DNA from: Paramyrothecium sp. XJ0827
Taxonomy: Eukaryota > Ascomycota > Sordariomycetes > Hypocreales > Stachybotryaceae
NCBI GenBank assembly: GCA_020881915.1
Contig: JAJFPB010000009.1
Span: forward strand, 992,001-1,056,000
DNA length: 64,000 nt
Direction: 5' to 3'
The notes beneath the pieces are model-generated. The model was not told the origin of the DNA. It saw only the letters and a list, made by a program, of their open reading frames with translations, and did not search any database. Shown here piece by piece: positions 45,392 through 57,097 of this stretch. The first letter of the stretch is position 1; every line of letters starts with the position of its first letter. Position numbers and translations under genes: made by a program.

Positions 45392-48032
45392 GCAAGATGA
45401 GCAGATGGTGTTGGATTTATTTTCAAATTATTATTTTTTGTAATTTCTTTTAAAGCTATGATAACTCCATCACCAGAACGAATCTCTCACAGGCAGGAGC
45501 ATTTCCAGTCGAGCATTTTTTTTAATCGATAGAACACGCGAAACTACAATTCTTCCTATGTCTGATTCATCGTGTCTGTTACGCTCGGGTTGGGGAGATG
45601 TATAGGGTATACCTACACGAATTCACTAGCAGGCATGGTAGAGTGTTCCAGCTGTATTTTTGCGGACGTCCTGTAACACTTGCCTATTTTCTAAAATGGA
45701 TAGGAAAGCCCGATAACGACACAGTCCCAATGTCCATGAAAGCATTACCACACCGAGGTGTCATTCCTGAGTATTTGCTCAATCATGGAATATGCTGGAG
45801 GTTGTCACGTATGCAAGCGAATATCTACAAAGTCAATTTGACGATGGCGCACAAGAAGGGTGGTGACCTGGTGAATCTTCAGCTTGGATGTACTGTGATG
45901 TCTGCAAATATGCAATGGTCCGTCTCCAGACTCGACATCGGTAACGTAAGCCAAGAGAATGGCCTTTACTTGGATGCGGTTGGGAATGCCGGTGCGCTGG
46001 TGCCAAGGGATTGGCAGCCACCTTGCCCACTCCCTGAGTGCCTAGATGTAGACGTGGACAGCGGCAACGCACTGAAGTATAATCCGTAAATTTCCACTCA
46101 ACTTGGCAGCATTGAGGTACATGGCAATATTCTCGAAGCTTTGTGCCGATTTAGCAACATGTGCCTTGGTTACGAGCAGAAGGGGCCGGTACCCTAGTGC
46201 AGCAGCAGTCGGGATTACTTTCGTCACGGCGAAGCTTGCCCAGGCTACGAACTTTGCATTGGGCTTGGGAATGGAGCTTTCCTGGAGTATTCCAGAAGGT
46301 GGAATCTTCAGGCATCTAAAGGGGAGCGGAGGCCACGGCAGGAATTTCGGTATTAGCCGACCCTCCAAGGCTCGGCACCAACCGAGATGGTTGCACCCAG
46401 GAGCCGCTGTGGAACGGGATCGAGATGAAGTAACGCTGACGGCTTGTCCGTGTGAGTTAATGCGCGCCTTCTAGTGTCACTAAAGATAGAATTCGAGTGA
46501 AAGCTTTGGTTCCCGCAGTGCAAGGCTAGCCTTGGCTGCGGCATGAAATGCCCTCGCTCGCAATTGACGACTTCAATTGAGATGCGTCTCTCCGTATTTC
46601 TCTAGGGACCACTGACAAAGAAAATTCTCGTTCAGGAACGACATGCCTGTCAAGAGACAATGTCTGACCGACCATGCAGGGACCAGCAAGTCTGGGGGGC
46701 GGACAACACGAGCTTCGTCCAGTCCGGCGACAGGGCTGTGCAGCCCATCAAGCTCCCCGTATTGTCAGAGCGCGCTGATGGGCCTGTGCTGGTCTCCGGA
46801 GCAGCCCCAATTTAGCTACATCATAGGGCATCGCGAAAGCCCGTCATTGTGGAACCGTCAATGGATCTAGAAGCTTCGTACCCGGCATATGGAGCCGCCT
46901 GAGCAGAGTAGAACCGTGGCTTGAGCAGTCACCAGAGTTACGCTTGAGGCCTGCTGCTGCTGGCAAGATCTTCATGTCGCGAGGGCTGGGCAGGAACATT
47001 GTGAAATTGCAAGGGCGCATTCAGGGACTGAAAATGTACTGTCGCAGGAGTGGTATCAATTGGTCCCAGTAGCTGACCGACCGACGATCTGCACGAGCCT
47101 GAGTCATTTGTTGGCGATACATATCCAGCTCTCACGGCGCGTCTCGTGATGTATCCAACGATAATCAGCGGTGTCCAGTCGAGCGAACAAGGAACCCTGC
47201 CGAGCAGCCGAGTCGCATAACCACCGCAAGACAAGCAAATCTTCTGCCGAGATGGCCCTTCTTCCCCGCAATTGCTATTATTGTTTCTGTCCATTATTGC
47301 CCCTTCTCTTGGCCCCTGTTTCCGAGCGTCCGGTCTTGGCGTGGTCATGGCTGCGGGCCCCATATGTGACAGGGAACAGTGGGGAGACCGCCGTGGAATA
47401 CGAAGGTCGCTTATGGTCCCCCCCAGCAGAAGAATACTGCCAGCGCATGTCGGTTTGCAGAGGGTGGAAGCGTATCGTATCGTATCCCTTGCATTAGCCT
47501 GTTGCCGCTCAATTATCCGCCGCAGCCCCAGACTTTCTGCTTTGCTGGGCCGTCGGGCAAAGAGCTCGAATGCTTTCCGGATCGGCCACGCCTTTCGTCA
47601 TGTGGCCGTGATTGGGTCCGTCGGATTCTGGCTGGACCAGAGCGGAAACGTCCGCGTCTCCATCGAGAATCGAATGCTGGCTCCGCTGACAATACGAGGT
47701 GCGCTGACCTGTGCATCATCTCGTGTTGCGCGTGACGATGTCTGCACTGACCGAATGTTTCCAGCACAGCAATGGATCGGTTACTCCAATTATCCAAGCA
47801 AGGGGTGGCGTCGCTTTTGGTTACTCCTAGTAAGGGACATGGTCTCATTAGCTGAGGAGAAGTGAAGATCTCGTCCCTCGACGTGGAATATAAAGTGGTC
47901 AACATATCCGCTCATCAGCATCTTCTTCTCATCCACTCATCCTCATCAATCAGACACTCGCTAGACCATCATCATCAAACCATCCTCAAACCTTCACTCC
48001 TCCATCACAACCAACCACCTCCATCAGCAAAC
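45392..48032. other. Gene-poor interval, no supported gene
   Basis: 2.6 kb. The longest frames are 163 codons (45598-46089, ATG start), 197 codons (47272-47865) and several minus-strand ones; none contains a motif I recognise, and they overlap each other. The last 150 bp are the promoter and CT/CA-rich leader of the secreted-protein gene. Confidence 0.45.
47889..47895 (+). promoter_or_regulatory. TATA box of small secreted protein gene
   Basis: TATAAAG, 144 bp before the ATG at 48033, followed by a long pyrimidine/CA-rich leader (about 47920-48030, repeated ATCATC/CATC). This architecture is common in strongly expressed fungal genes. Confidence 0.6.
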
Positions 48033-48482
48033 ATGCAGATCACTAACCTCTTCGTCGCTGCCCTCTTCGCCGCCAACAGCGCCTTGGCTGCTCCTGCTCC
48101 CGCCTCGGGCGTTTCCCAGATGGCCGCCGTCCCCGAGTGGACCATCGAGAACACCAAGCGCGTCTGCAACTCGGCTGACACCGAGTGCAACTGGACCTTC
48201 GGCATCAACACCGGTGTTGCCAACAGCAAGTCCACTCCTTGCACCCTGACCGTCAAGGGTGCCAAGGCCTCTCAGCGCAATGGCGGCCCCGCCAAGTGCG
48301 GCGCCTACACCGTCACCTCCGGCTGGAGCGGCCAGTTCGGCCCCAACAACGGCTTCACCACCCTGTCCGTTGTTGACCAGGCCAAGAAGCTCATTGTCTG
48401 GCCCGCCTACACCGACAACGAGGTCAAGGCTGGCAAGGTTGTCTCTCCCAACAAGAAGTACGCCCCCGCCAACCTCCCTTAA
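48033..48482 (+). CDS. Small secreted protein, four-cysteine, effector-like
   Basis: Single exon, 149 aa. Signal peptide MQITNLFVAALFAANSALA, then an APAPASG stretch. The mature part of about 130 residues has four Cys (RVCNSADTECNW, STPCTL, PAKCGAYTV) and alternating hydrophobic residues that suggest a beta-rich fold (YTVTSGWSGQF, FTTLSVVDQAKKLIVWPAY). Codons favour C at the third position, consistent with high expression. Proteins of this general form are widespread in ascomycetes and some are host-interaction effectors; the function here is unknown. Confidence 0.85.
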   Translation: MQITNLFVAALFAANSALAAPAPASGVSQMAAVPEWTIENTKRVCNSADTECNWTFGINTGVANSKSTPCTLTVKGAKASQRNGGPAKCGAYTVTSGWSGQFGPNNGFTTLSVVDQAKKLIVWPAYTDNEVKAGKVVSPNKKYAPANLP

Positions 48483-48830
48483 GCACCTACTGTGCAAGGA
48501 TGAACATCGATTTGAACCACATTCACGCCTAATCAACCACCTTTGAGCATTACTGCCGGAGTATATACGACTTGCAAGCATGTTATTACTGTTGGTCCTT
48601 AAATTAGCCCTCAATGGGGAAAACAATAATATAATGGTTAAATGCTACTATTGAAACAAAAGTTTGCCAACCGATCTTGTGATATATCTCTTTTGCAGTA
48701 CTAGTAGCATCCGCTACAGAAGGGGATCCAGGGCTATCGAGCCCTTTTGCCTCTCTACATTTCTCTACTCTACCTTTGTTCAGTCTCAAATCGAAGTTCA
48801 ACTCAAGGATATCAAGCAAAGATAAGCTTT
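48483..48830. other. Convergent 3' flanks, no gene seen
   Basis: 348 bp between the secreted-protein gene and the HET gene stop. Confidence 0.5.
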
Positions 48831-50904
48831 CTAGGTAATAAAAAGATCCTTCACCTGTTGACACCACCCAAGCAACGTGTCTATCTCGTCCTGCACAGAA
48901 TCCTTCGACCTCCAGAATATACCAACTCTTTTATATTCATTTTCGCTTCTTGGAACTTTTCTCAGCATCATGAACACCTCATTTGACCAGCTTAACTTGC
49001 CCCAGTAGAGGACGAATATCTCCACAATGCGTCCCGCCTCACTCGAATCGAGAGTGTAGTCCAAGTCGAACTGACCTTCCAGTAAAGTCCCAGTCAGCTT
49101 ATGTATGAGGCGGTATCTCGGAGGTTTACTGTATGATCCAGAGCTCAGCAGTTCCGATCGCATCTCCACCCCACGCCCATGAAGCCTCAAGAAACCGTGT
49201 GTCGCCATGGCCACTCCAGCTGCTCTGTCATCGTCTTTCCAGTCCGCTTCCAGGAGCTGGACATCAATCAACGACCCGCTTTTGTCATAGTACATCCTGT
49301 TCAAGTATTGGACCCTTCCAAATACAGATAGCCATGACCAACTTGGAACAATACAAGCTTCAGACCTCCTGTGGGTGTCTATTATCTTCCAGCAAAGCTG
49401 ATGTGCGAGGTCTTTCTCCCAGACGCCAGCAAGATACTTGCCTGCTAAACGACTTGCACTAGCTTGCGCTGCGATGCCAGAAAGGGCGACGACGCGGTCT
49501 TTATCAAATGTCAACTTCAGTTGAGAATACCTTTCCGAAACGCGCATCCACTGGAAAGGTAAGGGAACATCCCTGTCTCTCAATGAACCGTAGTATGCAG
49601 GCTTGAAGGTGGCCAGAGAAACAATTCCACCACACTGGCAGTCAGCCGCTTCTGTACACTCCCACTTCAATTCTTCGTTGTCGTAATGGACCACGCGAGG
49701 CGCCAGCAAACGCTCTTGTAATACCCATCCGCGCTGTAACAGGGCTGGGGATTTTCCGTGCAAGGCGTAATTACTGCCATAATCGGTGTGCGTCCAATAG
49801 GGTTGAGGACGCACGTATATGCCGCCCCATCCAGGGACTTCACGGGCGGGGAATTGTTTTGGGAGATCGCTTTCACTGAAGAGACTAGTTTCTGAATCGG
49901 GTGCCTGGGCAGCCGCGATGCTGAGGTATGACTCGCCGAAGGTAGTGCTCATGCGTGGAGCCTCTTTCTTCCAATCATCGGGGTCGTCTTGTAGGATGCA
50001 AAGTGTATCGATCCAGATGTATCCGATGCCCAGTTGACGTATCAGCTGAATAGCATCCTGATAGAGTCGAGGAAGAGTGTCCCAGGCGATGCATTGAGTG
50101 AACTCCCCAAGTGTTGACTTTGTCAGGACAAAGGACTCAGCAATACCCCAACGATGACTTAATGTCGCATACTTCTTGAACGAGAATGATTCAGTGGTAT
50201 CAATAATTCGTACTCTGTCGTCCTTCAATGGATTAGCGAATGGAGCTTCAAGTCTACTAGAAGGTCGTACTGTAACCTGAATTAACCTCGAAGGCATTTT
50301 GAGTTGATCAGGCTTGTAGCACAAATGGTTTCCATCGCATTCTTCAATCCAACTTCGAAGCTGTTGAAGAGATTCTTTTGAGTTCGTGTGCGGTGTTGGG
50401 TGGAACTTAAGGGGTTGAAATGCCAGGCATTCGCTTTCTAGTTGGCTTCCTGCTCGATTTAATATTAGTTGGACTTCTAGGAATTTTGGCAGCGAGCTAC
50501 ATGGTACCTTCATCAGACTCGCGCCAAATGTTGAAGTTAGACCAATCTCTAGAGCTCTGAGATGCTTTTGTCCGAATCATTCGCCGCCCATTTGGCAAAG
50601 CCGGCGGCGGGAGCTCAATTAGAATCTTCTCGTCATCTTCCAAGAGCCCGGCCGGAAAGGAATCACGACTCTTCCAGGCAGGCAGGATCGATTCCTTCCA
50701 AACACCTTTGATATCGGGAAGATTCAAGGCAGCGACAATCGTTGCACAGGTTTCGCAGCCCTGTTCCCCACGTTGACGGAAGTCTCGTAGGGATCTCTCG
50801 TCCCATTCTTGTGCCGCATATTGTGCCTGTTCACAATGTAGCGGATTACAATTGAAATGCAAAGCCCGACAAAAACAGGGAGCCGATTGCCTGGAACCAT
50901 GCAT
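48831..50904 (-). CDS. HET-domain protein (heterokaryon incompatibility family)
   Basis: Exons 50904-50508 and 50449-48831 give 671 aa. The N-terminal part has a Cys-containing block (GCETCATIVAALNLP) typical of these proteins. The HET domain lies at about 225-325: KYATLSHRWG, LGIGYIWIDTLCILQDD, DWKKEAPRMSTTFGESYLSIAAA. HET proteins trigger cell death on non-self recognition. The two parts are in different frames; a 58-nt intron (GTACCA donor, CTAAT branch 13 bp before GCAG) joins DEG to SQLESECL in frame, so no frameshift is needed. The C-terminal region is typical of stand-alone HET genes. No partner gene (NWD2 or het-c type) is next to it. Confidence 0.88.
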
Positions 50905-51750
50905 TTCAGGTGCCTGGTGATGATAACAGCCTAGCCGTGATTGATTGATGCCTGCGAAATTAATCCCTCAGGTTTGGATCACCTTGAATTCTCATGTAAG
51001 CAGCATGTCATTCCCAGGCTGGCTGCGTGTCAGTCTCTGGCTGGCTGCATGTCACCATGACTTCTCAGGTAGGCTACAGCCACCAAAGCGTGCTTGGCTT
51101 CAACCGCCGCTCACAACTTTTGTTAAATACCAGAACACGACATCGAGAACTCTTCCTTTATCCCTCTGGCATAGTGATCTCAAAATACCACAATGATCCA
51201 AGAAATCACTATCGCGTCATCCAGAGCATTGTATCCCCTTCCACTTTGCCCATTGCCTACTTAAATCTGCCAGCTACGACACGGTAACAGTTGAATATTT
51301 CTCAGCATCTCGGGAAAATATCGACTCGACTACTCTCAAAAGCTTTGGGTTGTTACTGGCCGTATCAATTCTGCCAGGTAGAGAGGGTGTACTAAGCCAT
51401 TGTGGAACTTCCACATTTGAGCGCTACAATGGCCCAGCACCATAACCCGAGCATACGCCCTTTGCGGGTCGCTTGGCTAAAGTTTGATCTACCCATTGTC
51501 AAAGGATTTCCCCTCATGCACCTTACAATTCTCCGCTGTTACTTGTCAGCATCTGCAAGAGTGTGTTCTGGCTCTCCGCGTCAGCTACACGGACACGCGG
51601 AATCTTACGTTAACGAGCAGGGGTACGCGCAAGCTAGCAATTTGTCACCTGCTTCTGAATTTGAAAGTTGCTTTGCTTTTCAGCTTTCCACCTTCACGAT
51701 CCTTTGCCGTCAGAATTCCTCAACACGGTCAGCAGAGAACGGCGCCCATA
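50905..51750. other. Divergent promoter region, no gene seen
   Basis: 846 bp between the HET and hydrolase starts. A short direct repeat GGCTGGCTGCRTGTCA occurs twice at 51018-51054. Otherwise nothing was recognised. Confidence 0.45.
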
Positions 51751-52894
51751 ATGAGTTCGGCGGATACAGAGCAGTTCATCAACAACTCTCGCTTCAGTCG
51801 ATCGTTTGAGCTGCCTGCAGATACTTCTCGTGGTCGGGAAACCCCTTTCAAGGTGACCTATGCTGATTTTGGATACCGAAATGAGGCTCATCCAGAAGAA
51901 GAACATGTGGTATTCTTTTTTGTGGGAATGTTTGCATCGCGCTGGTTGCAGACAACCAAGGAAGAAGTGGCCAAGCAATACTCTATTCGCATCATCAGCC
52001 TGGATAGGCCAGGCTTTGGCGGCACCGACGACGTGAGCCCTGAAGAGCGATTAACGACGTGTCGCGGTAAGTGGGCGTCCAGATTTCCAAAAAGTTGCAA
52101 TGCCTAACGATGAATAAGTAGACTTGGTACCAGCACTTTTGAAACATTTGGGCATCAAGACCGTGTCGTTCGCTTGTCACAGTGGAGGGACAGTCTTCGC
52201 TCTCGATGTGCTGCTCTACCATCCTGAACTTCTTGACTCTAGGGTGCCGTACATCTCCATCGCAGGGCCATGGATTCACCCCACACATACTGAAGTTATG
52301 ACTATGCGCATGGCAGGCATGCTGCCTAATAATCTCGTCTCGCAATTTGACAAGGTGGTTGGCTTCTTCCATAACCAAATCGAGCCACTGTCCTCAAAGT
52401 CGTTAGGCATAAGCAGCGGATTGGTCAATTTATTTACGACGGCTTCTGCAGGGGGTTTGGATGATGAGCATGTGAAGTTTGAAGAACTGATGCTGCCCAA
52501 GCTATTGCACCGTGCTCACCAGGAGAATATTGAAGGCATTTCCTCCGAAGCACTCGTTCTCCTACGGCGAGTCAAGGGCGCAGAAGGCTGGGGAGAGTGG
52601 AGAGACTACGATGAGTTGATAAGACGCGTGTCGAATACCTTCAAAGACCAGGGACGCAAGTTAATCGTTGATGTTTTCTATGCTAAGAATGATTCTATGA
52701 TTGGTCCTGAAAAAGGTGGAGGCGCCCAGTGGTTTGACGAATGCTGGAGGGCAGCAGGAGATTCTGTCCAGTATTCCAGGATGGTTGTTGACGGTGCCGA
52801 CCATGATAGTCTATGGTTTCTGCGGTGGGGAGTACCACAAAGAGTATTTGAGAAAATCAGCCGCGGATTTCAGCCCGACCAAACAACTACATAA
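51751..52894 (+). CDS. Alpha/beta hydrolase fold protein
   Basis: Exons 51751-52066 and 52122-52894 (55-bp intron, CTAAC branch) give 362 aa. SLDRPGFGGTDD is the strand-4 signature of the fold. The nucleophile elbow is FACHSGGTVFALD (Ser near 127, with C-H-S-G-G in place of G-x-S-x-G). Probable acid is the Asp in FYAKNDSMI and the His that in DGADHDSLWF. No signal peptide. The substrate is unknown. Several upstream in-frame codons exist; the ATG at 51751 is the first that gives a normal N-terminus. Confidence 0.85.
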
Positions 52895-53570
52895 TACAAG
52901 GGTTACGAGCAATGGGAACAGGCTTTTTCTCTTTTGTGATAGAATAGTTCCTGGACTACTTTTAGTCGTATAGTCAAATCAGTCAATTCGCTCAATGACC
53001 TGTTGAAGGAGCTCGGCATTCCTCGATTCGACTTAATACTCATCAAGCAGTATCATCATACAGGAATGTTTTAGTCCAACCAACAGTTGTATTTCATATC
53101 TGCTAGCCATAACAATCAGCATGGTGTAAAGCATAGACCTGCGCCTGTATAACACTATCTCTTTCAAATAAAAGACGGAGATACCTATGTTATGGTCTAC
53201 ATTTATGACTGTATGCACCAACAGATGACATGTGTCACAGATTAAACACATGAGTTAGAATCGCAAGCGAGGCATGATAAAACGGTATAGGTATGGTCTA
53301 TTGGCTATGATACCTTAATCCTAACTTAACCAGAAACTTGAAATATTCCTCATGGGCAGAAATGAATGCTTGTGACGTCTAATTCCTGGACACTTCTCGA
53401 GCTCCAATGTCCCAGCTATGGTTAGTATCACACGTGGTAAGGTGGCCCTCACTGAGCAAGAAGTGCGCGGGAGATCTGTAAGTAGCTTGATCTCCTACTT
53501 GAATCCTGCGTCTATATCTAGTCTCAGAGTTAGTCACTTCCTTTCAAAAAGCTGTGAGAAGAGTACTAAC
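52895..53570. other. Convergent 3' flanks, no gene seen
   Basis: 676 bp, AT-rich, between the hydrolase and the Kex2-type secreted-protein gene. Nothing else was recognised. Confidence 0.5.
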
Positions 53571-54206
53571 CTAGAGGGCGTAGTAGACGCTCCTGCACAA
53601 AGCGCCATTTCCAGCCGTGTACATAAGAGGCTGGTTATCATTGTAGATGGTGAAAGAACGGAAACCGTTAGAGCCGGATCTGGACAAATGTAAGTTTTTT
53701 AATTCCCCCGAGGCTTATTATTGCTTGGGAAACCTACCCGACTGCGGAGAAGAGAGGCCTGGTCTTCGCATTGGCAGGAAGTGTGAAGCGGAACGTGACG
53801 CCGCTGGTGAAGGCGCAGCCCGCATTGGTGCGTCCCTCCCAGGTATACAGGCTGGAGGTTGTCAAGAAGCACTGGTTGTCAGAGGAGGGCTGGTGCTTGC
53901 AGTTGCTGTCGTCGGGGCAGTACTAATACTCTGTTAGGCCTTTGGCACCTTCAGCTTTGATGTGAAAGAGAAGACACTTACAACAATGATTGAATACTTG
54001 AGACCATTACCATCGCAGTTGACCAGGTGAACACCTTCGGTGGCTCGCTTGTCCAGTTGAGAAGCTTGTCCCTCCTCGAGGATGCCGAGCTCAACCCCCT
54101 CAAGAGGGCGGGCTGCAACGGCGAGAGAAGAGGGAGCGGGAGCCACGGCAGCTGCAGCTGCAGCACCGATAGTGGCAGTGAGGGTGAGAAGACTGGTGAA
54201 GAGCAT
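53571..54206 (-). CDS. Cysteine-rich secreted protein with Kex2-type propeptide, candidate effector
   Basis: Rebuilt from three exons: 54206-53982, 53922-53738 and 53679-53571 (introns 59 and 58 bp), 172 aa. Signal peptide about 1-20 (Ala-rich), then a propeptide ending in LDKR (residues 51-54), a Kex2 processing site. The predicted mature chain of about 118 residues has six Cys (64, 77, 83, 93, 111, 165), enough for three disulfides. Blocks include NCDGNGLKYSIIVYC, YTWEGRTNAGC and FRSFTIYND. The third exon is supported because it is stop-free for 36 codons and supplies the sixth Cys; without it translation would end right after FSAVG. I do not recognise a named family. It may act outside the cell (effector, antimicrobial or wall protein); this is inference. 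Confidence 0.78.
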
Positions 54207-56305
54207 TTTGGAGATTTTGGAAGGTTTATCGGGAAGATAAAGTATGTTTGAGTGTCTTTAAATGTCTTGGGCTGAGTTGTTCTGTGCTGAGCTGGTGAAG
54301 AGCACCAAGATTGAACGACATTATCGTGATATTTATACAAATTTCACCTGTCCAAATCTCAGTAGTTCACCTGGCATCTTCGATGGGCCCCGGACACAGC
54401 TTCGTTCAATATGACCACATGCGGCAGGTTCGACAAATCGAAACCTATGTTGCCTGCCACTTCATCAAGTTCCTTGTCGTTGCGCCTAGTGTGAGAACCC
54501 GGGGAGCTATTCTTGAATGCTAATACCAACCAAATATGGTATTTTGTCTTCATTCGTCGTGGCGTTGTCCGTTGAACTCCATCACAAGGCCAATGATGAG
54601 CAGTATAGTCTCATAGGCCCAAACTTCGAAGCAGGCTATCACCTCCGCACTAAACTACCGAGCGAGCTTACCGCTTCTCTCTGCCGGCCTTCTCAAAGCC
54701 TTGCTCGCGAGTCTCCTATGTGAACAAGGTCAGCGCACGGTTTCTTATGACCTAAACAGGTAGACCTACTCAGTTGTCTTGCTTGCACTACGGCTAGTGT
54801 CTGCTGGTGTATAAGATCTTGGGCGCTGAATAGATTACGTGCTTATGTTATTAGAGACGGAAGTTTCAAAAGGTATTAGCGGGCAGGGGTGTCGGATCTT
54901 GCCCGAAAAACATGCCCGGATCGAGCTGGGACTTTTGTGAATGAACCCTTAGTTATGCGGCACTTTCAGCCTTACCGGGTCTTACCGCATGAGCCCCGAC
55001 CTGCCTGGGGAAGATACAGTGGTCTAGACCTCAATTTCCGGGGCCTTCAGTTGTACTTGCCGAGCCGATGACCCGTCTTATGTCCTGCGGCTATGAACCC
55101 TTCTTCTCTCATAGGTGGACTATGTTTGTCTTACTGCGATGTCTTGCAGCTGCGCCAATAAGAGGTTTTGGTGACAGCCTTGAACATCGGTTTCTCCAGG
55201 CCCCAAGCAAGGGAATTTTGTCGTGAGAGCGCCACCAAATGCGAGAAGTCAGCAATTTTACCCCACACAACAGTTTCGCTGTGAGCGACATGCCATTTTC
55301 TCTGGTGGGCAGGGCAGTACGTTTCTCGCAAGGGGCAGCGTTCTTCAGGCAACCACGTGCATCTCCAGCAGCTTCCCTTGGTCAGATTCGCAGCTGGTCA
55401 CATACTTGACTCGCGTCAGCAGACGGTGAGTGCATTACCGATAGCCCAAGAGGGCATCATAATGCGTGCAGCGGGCCGATAGACCTTCCTTCCACCCTCT
55501 TAGGTCAGGGGGGGGCTTTGACTTGGTGTTGTCCTGGAAAACTATCATCTAACATGCTTGAAAATCTGCCCCTTGAGTTGCCATGAATCTCTCCACCCGG
55601 GACGTAGGATCAACGCCGCGTTAAAGTCAGGCGATGAAGTACGGCAAAGGTGACTGGGAACAATCAAGATGCGTAATCTAGAACGATTTGCAAGATAACA
55701 AAGTTCAACAGGTGAGAAAGCGAGGAAGAATTCGATTAAGGATCAAATTACTGGAAAATGGGGTTTGTTCCATTAGGTGGCTGGGAAAACACATAAGTAT
55801 CGTAGCCTCCCCCTTCATTCATAGACTCCATCTAATAAGCAACTTGTTCATCTCTCATACTGTTACAGGGTAACCGAGACCCTGGGATCGTAGCGCCGGA
55901 CAAGCCGGCGCTACAACAAGGCCCACTCACAGCTATATAACGGCCGTCCCCCAGGGACCTCGCTAGTCTTCTTCTCCTTCTCCTTATCCAGTTGAATAAC
56001 ATCATCAAGGACCGCATCCAGAGGCCTCTAGATGCCGCCCCCTTATACATATCATTCAATAAGAATGCCAAACGAATGGACCAATGCACCGAGTCTCAGA
56101 GTCTGTCACCAGGGCCTCTTATCTTTTTCTTCAATGCCATCCATTTGGTTGCTCACAAGCGCTCTTGATATCATCCAAAGCTGGGTTAAAGCTGGGTTTT
56201 GGTGATTTTGAAGCCACAAACCAAACCATCTTTTTCCTGCTCAAGTGAATTGTTTCAAACAGCTGTGCTTGGCACGGCAGTTCCCGACTCATCCTCATTT
56301 CAACC
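54207..56305. other. Gene-poor interval containing an LTR-like element
   Basis: 2.1 kb with no supported gene. The solo-LTR-like stretch begins at 55861. Other frames are short and without motifs. Confidence 0.45.
55861..56060. mobile_element. Solo-LTR-like sequence
   Basis: It begins TGTTACAGGGTAACC. A perfect 9-bp stem TAGCGCCGG/CCGGCGCTA lies at 55891-55913, a TATATAA box at 55934-55940, then a CT-rich stretch and GAATAACATCATCAAGGACC. This order (TG start, hairpin, TATA, pyrimidine tract) resembles fungal retrotransposon LTRs. The right boundary and target-site duplication are not clear, and there is no internal retroelement coding sequence. The end coordinate is approximate. Confidence 0.45.
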
Positions 56306-57097
56306 TCAATTACTACCGGCCGCTTTTGCATATGTAGGGCCAAAAGCCTCGTCCCATTTCTTGACGATGTCCTCGCCCATGCCTGCCGTAATAAAATCGT
56401 CGCCTTGCTCCAACTTCTTGGTCACAGCTTCCATAAACTCTTCAATGCTGAGGGCGTCCGAGTTGTTATGCTTCTTGTTGTCGTCTGGGTTCGAGCGCTC
56501 TCGGTGTAGGTCCGTTGCAACCGTGGGTGGTGCGATCTCAATAACCCTAATGTTAGAGCCGCCTTGTTGCAGCTGTGTCCTTAGATTCATGCTCCAGAAA
56601 TGCAGCCAAGCTTTTGTGCCGTTGTATACTGGGTTGATGATTGAGAAGGGGACGAAGCCAAGAACGCTGGACACGTTTATGACGGCCGCAGCCGGTTTGC
56701 TCTGTAGGTGCGGCAGGAGATTTAAAGTCAGATGCATTGGCCCACGGATGTTGATGTCAATCTCCTGGTCCGCTTTTGTTAGGAAGTCGTCGTTTTTGAG
56801 GACCTCGATTGGCCTTTGCACACCGGCGTTGTTGACGATGCAATCAAGCTCTGGGTGTTCTTTTGTGATCTTCTCTACAAATGCAGGAATCTCCGAGACC
56901 TTGCCGGTATCGAGAATATAGTGACCAGCAGCGCCAAGTTCAGATACCGTCGACTTCAGGTTAGACTCTGTCCGTCCAGCAATGAGGACCTTTTTGCCTT
57001 CGGATACAAAATACTGAGCCATGGCCTTTCCTATGCCTCCGCCGCCTCCTGTGATGAGGACGCAGTTGATGTTCAACGAATCTGATTTGGAAGTCAT
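56306..57097 (-). CDS. Classical short-chain dehydrogenase/reductase (DltE-like)
   Basis: Single exon, 263 aa. Cofactor motif TGGGGGIG (16-23), NNAG (89-92), catalytic Ser in INVSSVLG (143/144), and Y158-x3-K162 in PVYNGTKAW. AGRTES after strand 2 suggests NADP(H). The C-terminal part contains VIEIAPPTVATDL (the PG-motif region, with PP for PG). It has the length and order of a typical cytosolic SDR. The substrate is unknown. No neighbours suggest a pathway. Confidence 0.9.
   Translation of the reverse strand: MTSKSDSLNINCVLITGGGGGIGKAMAQYFVSEGKKVLIAGRTESNLKSTVSELGAAGHYILDTGKVSEIPAFVEKITKEHPELDCIVNNAGVQRPIEVLKNDDFLTKADQEIDINIRGPMHLTLNLLPHLQSKPAAAVINVSSVLGFVPFSIINPVYNGTKAWLHFWSMNLRTQLQQGGSNIRVIEIAPPTVATDLHRERSNPDDNKKHNNSDALSIEEFMEAVTKKLEQGDDFITAGMGEDIVKKWDEAFGPTYAKAAGSN

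Noticed and set aside
45598..46089. 163-codon plus-strand frame with ATG
   Set aside because: No motif, signal peptide or neighbouring exon; overlaps other long frames. Not enough for a gene call.
47272..47865. 197-codon frame upstream of the secreted-protein gene
   Set aside because: Composition looks random (many Arg/Ser) and frames of similar size overlap on both strands; part of it is the promoter.
50497..50513. Frameshift in the HET gene
   Set aside because: A standard-size intron explains the frame change, so a lesion is not required.
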